Below are positions 53,842 to 60,132 of a stretch of DNA of 60,132 nucleotides, piece by piece; position 1 is the stretch's first letter; the number at the start of each line of letters is the position of its first letter. Location: positions 1 through 60,132 of the forward strand of contig JAUMZL010000013.1 of assembly GCA_030528155.1 (NCBI GenBank). Direction: 5' to 3'. Under the pieces are notes generated by a model. The model saw nothing but the letters and a program-made list of their open reading frames with translations. It did not search any database and had not been told where the DNA came from. The DNA comes from Aerococcus sp. GTDB lineage: Bacteria; Bacillota; Bacilli; Lactobacillales; Aerococcaceae. A program made the translations under genes and the position numbers.

Positions 53842-54714
53842 ATGTATGGAGCAATTGAAGCAGGTGGCACGAAGTTTGTCTGCGCGGTGAGCGATGACAA
53901 CTTTAATATTGTTGATCGTGTAAGTTTCCCCACAACGAAGCCGGCAGAAACGATGATGCAGACGATCCAATTTTTCCAAAAGTACGATGTCAAGGCGATT
54001 GGGGTCGGATCATTTGGACCGATTGATGTCAACCCAGCATCGGAGACATACGGTTATATCACATCAACGCCTAAAGATGGTTGGCGGGATTATGACTTCC
54101 TCGGAGTATTGAAGGAAGATATTGACGTTCCGATGTACTGGACGACTGATGTGAATGCCGCGGCCTATGGGGAATATCAAGTGGGTGCTGCTAAGGCATG
54201 TCAAAGCTGTTTGTATCTGACAGTCGGAACAGGTGTTGGTGGTGGCTACGTCAACGACGGCACTATTTTGGAAGGATTCACTCATCCAGAAATGGGACAT
54301 ATTCTTCTCACCAAAGCGCCTGATGACCCCACACCAGGGTGCTGTCCATTTCATAACGATCGCTGTCTCGAAGGATTAGCGAGTGGGACGGCGATAACCG
54401 CCCGTACCGGTAAAAAAGGTGTGGAATTGGATAGTGACGATCAAAATTGGGATCATGTGGCTGACTATTTGGCACAAGCTTGCATGACGTTCACCCTAAC
54501 GCTGTCGCCAGAAAAAATTATTCTCGGTGGTGGCGTGATGAAACAACCTCAGTTGTTGCCAAAGATCAAAGAGAAATTGATGGCGTACATGAACGGGTAT
54601 TCCACCATGCCAGCCATTGAATCCTACATTGAAACGCCAGGATTGGGCGATAATGCAGGGGTCACTGGTGCACTCTACTTAGCGAAAGTCGCTTTGGACG
54701 AGAGCGAACACTAA
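53842..54714 (+). CDS. scrK: ROK-family fructokinase
   Basis: The kinase makes fructose-6-phosphate from fructose, such as that set free by ScrB. The 290-aa ROK protein starts with the phosphate-binding IEAGGTKF, has LTVGTGVGGGYV, and the zinc motif H-x-C-C-P-F-H...C (HPEMGH ... CCPFHNDRC). GGAGGAAC lies upstream. It is probably in one transcript with nagB and ends at a terminator. Confidence 0.92.
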   Translation: MYGAIEAGGTKFVCAVSDDNFNIVDRVSFPTTKPAETMMQTIQFFQKYDVKAIGVGSFGPIDVNPASETYGYITSTPKDGWRDYDFLGVLKEDIDVPMYWTTDVNAAAYGEYQVGAAKACQSCLYLTVGTGVGGGYVNDGTILEGFTHPEMGHILLTKAPDDPTPGCCPFHNDRCLEGLASGTAITARTGKKGVELDSDDQNWDHVADYLAQACMTFTLTLSPEKIILGGGVMKQPQLLPKIKEKLMAYMNGYSTMPAIESYIETPGLGDNAGVTGALYLAKVALDESEH

Positions 54715-54735
54715 TTATTATTTTGTTCATCCATT

Positions 54736-54785
54736 AAGAGCGACAGCGTGCACTTTTTTATGTAATGCATACAGTCGCTCTTTTC
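54736..54785 (+). terminator. Terminator after scrK
   Basis: AAGAGCGAC (54736-54744) pairs with GTCGCTCTT (54774-54782), extended by an inner TGCA stem, then T residues. Confidence 0.85.
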
Positions 54786-54806
54786 ATTGCAGAGGAGGGA
54801 ATTTCG

Positions 54807-55781
54807 TTGACAACGACACAACAACCACTCTTTCTTTCGGCAGCGTTCCGCGAGAAGGTCTGGGGCGGAAATTATATCAAAGAACACTTCAAGCTAGAGA
54901 CACCGAGCGCTAAAACCGGAGAGGCTTGGATCATCAGTGCGTATCCCAATGATGAGAGCCAAATTTTAGCACCGGAAATCTTTCAAGGCATGGGGCTCAG
55001 TGAATTCTATGCGACCCATCCGGAATACTTTGGGACGCCACATCCTGAACGCTTTCCGTTATTGGTAAAAATCCTCGATGCGAAGCAGGATCTCTCTGTT
55101 CAGGTGCACCCTGGCGATGAGTACGCACTCAAACACGAGGATGACCTCGGCAAGACGGAATCTTGGTATATTCTGGATGCCAAACCCGATGCCACACTGG
55201 TTTATGGCCACAATGCCGAGACAAAAGCGGAATTTGAAGAAATGATCGATCGTGGCGATTGGGATAAACTGCTGCGCCATGTGCCTATCAAAAAAGGTGA
55301 ATTCTACTATGTACCGAGTGGAACGATCCATGCCCTGGAAGCAGGGACAGTGGTGCTAGAGACTCAGCAGAGTTCGGATGTGACTTACCGTGTTTATGAC
55401 TATGATCGCCCGGATCAAAATGGACAATTGCGCGATTTGCACCTGGAACAATCGAAAGCAGTAACTACCGTGCCGAATGAAGTGCCAGCGTTTGAACCCA
55501 CAACACAAGACTATGGAAACAGCCAAGTGGAAACACTGGTAGAAGCCAATTACTTCAGTGTGATGAAGGTCGTTGTGAAAGAAGCGATGATGTTACCATT
55601 GCCAGCTAACTATTATCTTGGAACCGTGATCGAAGGGAAAGGGACCATGTATGTCGAAGAGGCACAGTATGAGCTGTCTTTGGCGCAATCATTCATCCTA
55701 CCTAATGCCTTGGAGCGGGTGACCTTTGACGGTGAGATGACGTTAATCCTTTCACATCCTAATTTTACAAAATCAGAGTAA
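54807..55781 (+). CDS. manA: Mannose-6-phosphate isomerase, class I (TTG start)
   Basis: A zinc enzyme that interconverts mannose-6-phosphate and fructose-6-phosphate, matching the mannose PTS nearby. The 324-aa short Firmicute form has the zinc ligands in QVHPGDEYA, KTESWY and IHALEAGT. TTG 54807 follows GAGGAGGG at 54792-54799; the frame's earlier ATG (54765) lies inside the scrK terminator. Confidence 0.93.
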   Translation: MTTTQQPLFLSAAFREKVWGGNYIKEHFKLETPSAKTGEAWIISAYPNDESQILAPEIFQGMGLSEFYATHPEYFGTPHPERFPLLVKILDAKQDLSVQVHPGDEYALKHEDDLGKTESWYILDAKPDATLVYGHNAETKAEFEEMIDRGDWDKLLRHVPIKKGEFYYVPSGTIHALEAGTVVLETQQSSDVTYRVYDYDRPDQNGQLRDLHLEQSKAVTTVPNEVPAFEPTTQDYGNSQVETLVEANYFSVMKVVVKEAMMLPLPANYYLGTVIEGKGTMYVEEAQYELSLAQSFILPNALERVTFDGEMTLILSHPNFTKSE

Positions 55782-55793
55782 GGTGAATGTAAA

Positions 55794-56273
55794 ATGAAGC
55801 AATTAACCAGACTATCACTATTAATCGCTGTGAATGTGGTGATTGCCCTGTTTGTGTTGATTCCAATCCCCGCCACGCATGGGAATATCAATCTCTGTGA
55901 CGCTGGGATTGTGCTCGCCAGCTGCCTCTATGGGAGACGTTCTGGGGCATTGGTCGGTGCCCTGAGCGGATTATTGCTAGATTTAATTTCAGGTTACGCT
56001 GCTTACATGCTATTTTCATTGGTGATTCACGGTCTGGAGGGGGTTGTTGTCGGCTATTGGCGCACGCATGCCCATTCTAAACGCGATCGCCTATTATTAT
56101 TTGTATTAGGAGGCATCATCGTCGTTGGCGGATACTTCTTGGCTGACAGTTTCCTTTATGGATTAGCTGCCGGAACAGTCGGCGTAGCGACTAACATGGT
56201 GCAGTATGGCGTGGGCGGAACGCTCGGAGTGCTGTTATATCATCGCTTGCAACGCTATCCTCAAGTGCAATAA
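55794..56273 (+). CDS. ECF transporter S-component, substrate unknown
   Basis: A 159-aa, five- to six-helix membrane protein with the S-component pattern: RLSLLIAVNVVIAL at the N-terminus (docking helix with small residues) and NINLCDAGIVLASCLYG in the loop after helix 1. It would work with EcfA1-A2-T at 15345-17825. It is 12 bases after manA; a sugar-linked substrate is not implied by this alone. Riboflavin (RibU), HMP and other vitamins are all possible. Confidence 0.8.
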   Translation: MKQLTRLSLLIAVNVVIALFVLIPIPATHGNINLCDAGIVLASCLYGRRSGALVGALSGLLLDLISGYAAYMLFSLVIHGLEGVVVGYWRTHAHSKRDRLLLFVLGGIIVVGGYFLADSFLYGLAAGTVGVATNMVQYGVGGTLGVLLYHRLQRYPQVQ

Positions 56274-56280
56274 GATAATA

Positions 56281-56321
56281 AAATCGGTTGCTCATCGGCC
56301 ATGATGAGTGACCGATTTTTT
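56281..56321 (+). terminator. Terminator after the S-component gene
   Basis: A 16-bp stem (56281-56296 with 56303-56318, two G-U), then six T. Confidence 0.88.
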
Positions 56322-56557
56322 CTGCGAATGGATAATAGTTAAAAAATATCTGATAGGTGAATGGAATGGCGGTGAATGCCTTTTTACGATTGGTTTGAGA
56401 GGGAGATCAGACAGGACTCCCGTTGTTTTTAGGCACAGTATGACGAAGGGAAAAATGCATTTATTTCAAATTTTTAATGGTGAAATCAGGAGTAATAATG
56501 AGACTGAATGTCAGTACACGTGATTAGCTCTGAAAAGTTAGTAGGATCATCCATATA

Positions 56558-56599
56558 AAAAGCGCCAGCTGTAACGAATGCCGTTACGGCTGGCGCTTT
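56558..56599 (-). terminator. Terminator of the mannose PTS operon
   Basis: AAAGCGCCAGC...GTAACG pairs with CGTTAC...GCTGGCGCTTT around AATGC, 10 bases past the manO stop; the leftward side ends in T residues. Confidence 0.88.
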
Positions 56600-56608
56600 A
56601 TTGTAGGA

Positions 56609-56989
56609 TTAATCCTTCTTTTTCTTAAAGAGTTGACCAAAATTGGATCGCTGTCGCACAAAAAGTGGACGATCGAGGTGACGACGCATCACTTTCAATG
56701 CGGATTTGGCATCTTTGACGATAAACTCAAACTCATGCAGACCAGTCTCATCATCCTTCGTCTGAATGGTGAAGCCACGCACGTAGCGGTCCCAGAATAG
56801 TAGCTGCACGCGGACTTCCGTGACAAACTGCCAAGGAATCTGAATGTAGCCTGGGCTCTTCTCGCCTTGAAATTCCACGCCACCATCACCGATCAATAAT
56901 AAACCGGAATGGGGATTTAATGGATTCAAGAGAGAATTCGCTCGCGTTGTAAATTCAATGGTTTGGTTAATCGGCGTGTAGTGATCCAT
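56609..56989 (-). CDS. manO: ManO, DUF956 family protein
   Basis: A 126-aa cytoplasmic protein of the DUF956 family, found at the end of mannose PTS operons. It has a PH-like beta-rich pattern (GLLLIGDGGVEF, IQIPWQFVTEVRV) and a basic C-terminus (RSNFGQLFKKKKD). Its start follows the manZ stop with almost no gap. Function in regulation or transport is not settled. Confidence 0.85.
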   Translation of the reverse strand: MDHYTPINQTIEFTTRANSLLNPLNPHSGLLLIGDGGVEFQGEKSPGYIQIPWQFVTEVRVQLLFWDRYVRGFTIQTKDDETGLHEFEFIVKDAKSALKVMRRHLDRPLFVRQRSNFGQLFKKKKD

Positions 56990-56990
56990 A

Positions 56991-57941
56991 TTAGCTCATG
57001 ATACCTAAAGCGTTCATCAAGATCCCGATAACAAAGATGATCAAGATCAGTTTGATTGGGCTGACGTTTTTACGCAAGAGGTAGATACAACCGAAAGTCA
57101 GCAAGAGTGGCATTACGCCTGGCAAGATTTGGGTAAAGACATCGCCCAATGTTTGAACGGTAGTCTCGTTAATCAATTTGCCGTCATTGATTTGGTTAAT
57201 CAGATCACGTAATCCATCAACGCTTAAGACATTGTTGTTGGCTTGTTGAACCACATCTTGGAAGTTAACCATCGCATCGGTGGAGTTCTTTACTTCGGAA
57301 ATTGGCACACTGAAGTTCATGGTTGTCCAACGTGGTACCAAAACCCCCATCACGAACATCCCGAGAATGGAAGAACCTAACGTAATCTTTTGCAATAAGC
57401 CACCGCTCAAGTCATCAGTGATACTTTCACCGGAGCGGTAACCAAATTCTTGTGTTCCCCAAAGGAAAGCGACACGAATCACATTCCATAAGAGGAAGAA
57501 CAATAGTGGACCAAGCATACTTTGTGAGAGTGCCAAGGATGCAGCGAAGGCTCCGAGCACGGGACGCATGGTTCCCCAGAAGATTGGGTCACCGACCCCA
57601 GCGAGAGGGCCCATCATCCCGACTTTCACACTGTTGATGGTGGCATCGTCGATTTGCGTGCCGTTTGCTTTTTCTTCTTCAAAGGCAAGGACAACCCCAA
57701 TAATTGGTGCTTCCAAGTAAGGGTGGCAGTTGAAGAATTCCAAATGGCGGTTTAACGCTTGAGTGTAGTCTTCTTTTTTAGGGTAGAGTTTCTTCAATAC
57801 CGGCATAATGGTGTACGCCATACCGACATTGTGCATACGTTCGTAGTTCCAGCAGGCTTGAATAAAAGTCAAGCGCCAGTTAACGGCTAAGCGGTCACGT
57901 TTAGAAATGGTTACGCGATTTGTTGTTGTATTTTCACTCAT
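56991..57941 (-). CDS. manZ: PTS mannose-family EIID
   Basis: One of the two membrane subunits of the mannose permease. The 316-aa product is slightly longer than the usual ~303. It has the EIID blocks MHNVGMAYTIMPVL and VGMMGPLAGVGDPIFWGT and a C-terminal pair of hydrophobic helices. It forms the channel with EIIC and is a known bacteriocin receptor in relatives. Confidence 0.95.
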   Translation of the reverse strand: MSENTTTNRVTISKRDRLAVNWRLTFIQACWNYERMHNVGMAYTIMPVLKKLYPKKEDYTQALNRHLEFFNCHPYLEAPIIGVVLAFEEEKANGTQIDDATINSVKVGMMGPLAGVGDPIFWGTMRPVLGAFAASLALSQSMLGPLLFFLLWNVIRVAFLWGTQEFGYRSGESITDDLSGGLLQKITLGSSILGMFVMGVLVPRWTTMNFSVPISEVKNSTDAMVNFQDVVQQANNNVLSVDGLRDLINQINDGKLINETTVQTLGDVFTQILPGVMPLLLTFGCIYLLRKNVSPIKLILIIFVIGILMNALGIMS

Positions 57942-57958
57942 TGCTCGTTCCTCCTTGA

Positions 57959-58768
57959 TTAGTAGTCTTCGAGAATAGCATCGAGGGCATCATCAACAGA
58001 TCCGCCGTTTCCACCATTGGAGCCATTGCCCCCATTGTTGTTGAACTGTGGAGAGAGCTCAATGTAGATAAGGGCAAGAGCCACACCGATGATCCCCATT
58101 GCCACTAAGTTCAATGATGATACAGCGGAGAGAGCAAATCCGATGAAGAAGAATGGCCAGTTTTGACGGGTAGCCATCATGTTAATAACCATGGCATATC
58201 CAACAGCCACAATCATTCCACCGCCGACGTTCAATCCACCGGTTAACCATGATGGAATCGCATTTAATGCGCTCATCACAGCTTCAGTAGGTACAGCGAG
58301 TACGGCGAGAGCTGGGAGGGTTACACGCAATCCTTGGAGGAGCAAGCTTCCCCAAGTAGCCACAACGATCCCTTGGCCACTACCTTGTGCGGCTTTTTGG
58401 TCAGCATAATGCCCCAAACCAACAGCCAAGGTACGAACGAAAATCGTTAACAATTGGCCGGCGATAGCGAGCGGAATCGCCAAAGCAATCCCTTCTGTCA
58501 CACTGGCACCTTTTGAGCAAACTAAGAGGGCTGCGATAACCCCTGCCAAAGCTGTGTCCGGTGATTGTGCCGCACCGACGTTCATCCAACCAAGAACGAT
58601 CAATTGCATTTGACCACCGAGGAGGAGACCTTCAACAGGATGGCCTGTGATAATCCCAATCAGGGCACATACAATAATCGGTTGATGGAGCTGGAATTCA
58701 TCGAGCACACTTTCGAAACCGGCAAGCATAGCAACAATGATAATCAATAATACTTGAATAAAGTTCAT
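57959..58768 (-). CDS. manY: PTS mannose-family EIIC
   Basis: The second membrane subunit, 269 aa, with about eight hydrophobic segments and the family block LGGQMQLIVLGWMNVGAAQSP. The C-terminus has a Gly/Asn-rich stretch before an acidic tail, as in Lactobacillales. It starts 18 bases after manX. Confidence 0.95.
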   Translation of the reverse strand: MNFIQVLLIIIVAMLAGFESVLDEFQLHQPIIVCALIGIITGHPVEGLLLGGQMQLIVLGWMNVGAAQSPDTALAGVIAALLVCSKGASVTEGIALAIPLAIAGQLLTIFVRTLAVGLGHYADQKAAQGSGQGIVVATWGSLLLQGLRVTLPALAVLAVPTEAVMSALNAIPSWLTGGLNVGGGMIVAVGYAMVINMMATRQNWPFFFIGFALSAVSSLNLVAMGIIGVALALIYIELSPQFNNNGGNGSNGGNGGSVDDALDAILEDY

Positions 58769-58786
58769 TTGTTTCTTCCTCTCTTT

Positions 58787-59794
58787 CTATGCCTTTGCCT
58801 CTTCGTCGAGTAACTTCTTGAGATCTTGAGACTTATCTGCAGGAACTTTTTGTACGTAGAAGTCCATGTCGTAGTCGTCCATCATCGTGTGGAAGTCTTT
58901 CACGTCTTGGTCGTCAATCGACACCGCATTCGTGAGCATGGTCTTTCCTTGAGAGTGAGCCATGGATCCAACGTTGATCGCTGGCAACTTCACGCCTGCT
59001 TCCAGTGCTTCCAATACATCCTGTGGCGTTTCGAACAGGAGCAAGGCCTTGGTGGAACCGAAACGTGGGTCTTTGTCGATCTCAGCTAACTTCTTCACTG
59101 GAATCACGTTTGCATGCATCCCAGCAGGAGCGGCTTGTTGAATCAACGTTTTACGCATTTTATCTTTGGAGACGCTATCCGAAACAACAATGATCCGGTT
59201 TGGGTTCACATATTTAGCCCAGTTAGTAGACACCTGACCGTGCAAAAGACGGGTATCGATCCGGGCTAAGGCATATTTGATCTTACCATCGCCGAGTACC
59301 GTTCCTTCTGGCAAGCGCCCATCTTTAGCGACTTTCTGTTGTGCTGCGTCGTCATGGGCACCACTGTCAGAGGCTGCTTCTTCTTTTGGTTCGAGGTCTT
59401 CCGGACGTACCTTCACTCCATCACGTCCTTGAGTTAGGATGGCTTTTGCCACGTCATGAGCGGTTTCAGCCATCATGCGTTGACCGAGCGCTTCCAGTAA
59501 CATTGGCAAGTTCAAGCCGGCAACGATCGCGAAGTTCTCTGGATGCTCTTCAAACAAGATATTCGCTTGGTTGAATGGAGAGCCTCCCCATAAGTCAACG
59601 AGGAAGAGAATTTCGCTATCTGGGCCACCAACTATATCGATGGCTTCTTCGAGATGTTTACGCAAATCTTCTGGGCCTTCGCTTGGTTGGAAGGTAACCG
59701 CAGTAAATTGCTTTTGGTCCCCGAAAATCATCTCGCCAGATTGCTTAATCCCACTGGCAAAATTGCCGTGGCTTGCGAGTATAATTCCTACCAT
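58787..59794 (-). CDS. manX: PTS mannose-family EIIAB
   Basis: The cytoplasmic phosphotransfer subunit. The 335-aa protein has EIIA (~1-125, phospho-His H9 in LASHGNFASG), a charged Ala/Asp linker (~140-165) and EIIB (~170-335, phospho-His H185 in DTRLLHGQV). It phosphorylates mannose, and often glucose or glucosamine, taken in by ManYZ. AAGGAGG precedes ATG 59794. First gene of the operon. Confidence 0.95.
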   Translation of the reverse strand: MVGIILASHGNFASGIKQSGEMIFGDQKQFTAVTFQPSEGPEDLRKHLEEAIDIVGGPDSEILFLVDLWGGSPFNQANILFEEHPENFAIVAGLNLPMLLEALGQRMMAETAHDVAKAILTQGRDGVKVRPEDLEPKEEAASDSGAHDDAAQQKVAKDGRLPEGTVLGDGKIKYALARIDTRLLHGQVSTNWAKYVNPNRIIVVSDSVSKDKMRKTLIQQAAPAGMHANVIPVKKLAEIDKDPRFGSTKALLLFETPQDVLEALEAGVKLPAINVGSMAHSQGKTMLTNAVSIDDQDVKDFHTMMDDYDMDFYVQKVPADKSQDLKKLLDEEAKA

Positions 59795-59887
59795 ATTAAT
59801 CCTCCTTATAAAAAATAAATAAATACTTGGCCAGTGATTTCCAGACAGGCACCAGTAATGACTGACGTTTGACCAAATTCTTTATGA

Positions 59888-59976
59888 TTGGTTATTCAGC
59901 ACCATAACCAACCAAAGAGAAAGAGGTTGCCTAAAAATCCTACCTGGTGCTAATTATAGACTTTTTCACGCTTTCA
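59888..59976 (-). promoter_or_regulatory. manX promoter, cre box and leader hairpin
   Basis: On minus, TATAAT (59958-59953) is the -10. A cre-like TGAAAGCGTGAAAA (59963-59976, 12 of 14) lies in the spacer. The ~150-base leader contains TTGGTTAT/ATAACCAA (59888-59895 with 59904-59911). I see no clear sigma-54 -24/-12 pair, unlike some mannose operons controlled by ManR. Confidence 0.6.
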
Positions 59977-60132
59977 TGCTACTTTTGTTATCAAATTTCA
60001 ACTGTTAGTGGATATTTACTATACTAAAATACGTTATCAAGGAAAATAGATACCGATAATCCCTTAAAATAATAAAGAGCTTCATTGTAAAATGAAATGC
60101 AAAAAATAAAGTAAAAGAGCATAAAAAAAGGC
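59977..60132. other. AT-rich window end with no gene seen
   Basis: No frame of note in the last ~155 bases. It belongs to the upstream region of the mannose PTS operon or of a gene beyond the window. Confidence 0.5.

Noticed and set aside
56308-56523. 71-aa frame after the S-component gene
   Set aside because: It starts within the terminator and has no ribosome site or homology I recognise.
1-60132. rRNA and tRNA genes
   Set aside because: No tRNA cloverleaf with GGTTCRA arm and matching acceptor, and no rRNA-like stretch, was recognised; GGTTCAA words at the element ends are integrase arm sites, not T-arms.

Overview
The window is chromosomal DNA of a low-GC Gram-positive bacterium of the order Lactobacillales. 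The evidence is the spc/alpha ribosomal operon order (rplO-secY-adk-infA-rpmJ-rpsM-rpsK-rpoA-rplQ), an ECF module followed by truA and by rplM-rpsI, PTS-dominated sugar metabolism, a YSIRK-like/LPQTG wall adhesin and CcpA-type cre sites. The look is Aerococcaceae/Carnobacteriaceae-like, but the genus cannot be fixed from sequence reading alone.

Layout. 1-5.1 kb: end of the ribosomal protein/secY/rpoA operon. 5.1-12.7 kb: a sucrose/alpha-galactoside cluster (aga and scrA on minus; scrB and scrR on plus) around a divergent promoter with a perfect ScrR-type operator. 12.9-15.0 kb: an OatA-like acyltransferase. 15.0-18.6 kb: an FMN riboswitch with a terminator, directly in front of ecfA1-ecfA2-ecfT-truA. 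18.8-22.1 kb: pepF, a 57-aa membrane protein, rplM-rpsI. 22.1-29.9 kb: a 7.7-kb integrative mobilizable element inserted in the 3' end of rpsI. It carries a tyrosine integrase, a small Xis-like protein, a MobT-type relaxase, a regulator, an ICEBs1/Tn916-like oriT, cadA (frameshifted)-cadC and arsC. 30-32.7 kb: an oxidoreductase, an FGE-like protein with one catalytic Cys replaced by Ser, and a histidine phosphatase. 33.2-41.5 kb: a 2762-aa MucBP/B2-type repeat adhesin. 41.6-46.1 kb: AraC regulator, a second GH36 alpha-galactosidase, MFS transporter. 46.2-49.0 kb: lacA-lacB-lacC plus a DeoR regulator. 49.5-60 kb: glucose-type PTS EIICBA, an EEP-family hydrolase, nagB, scrK, manA, an ECF S-component, and manX-manY-manZ-manO on minus.

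How it works together. Two alpha-galactosidases and a sucrose PTS/hydrolase convert raffinose-type sugars to galactose, glucose and fructose units. scrK and manA channel fructose and mannose into glycolysis, lacABC handles galactose-6-phosphate to tagatose-1,6-bisphosphate (no lacD is seen here), and nagB takes amino sugars. Mannose- and glucose-type PTS promoters have cre-like boxes. The ECF energising module under FMN control would serve S-components such as the one at 55.8 kb.

The most notable points are: the mobile element with a recognisable oriT; the native rpsI terminator displaced 7.7 kb and functionally replaced by a terminator hidden in the integrase reading frame; the FMN riboswitch upstream of the shared ECF energising genes; the G7 frameshift in cadA; and a recent 449-bp identical duplication inside the adhesin.
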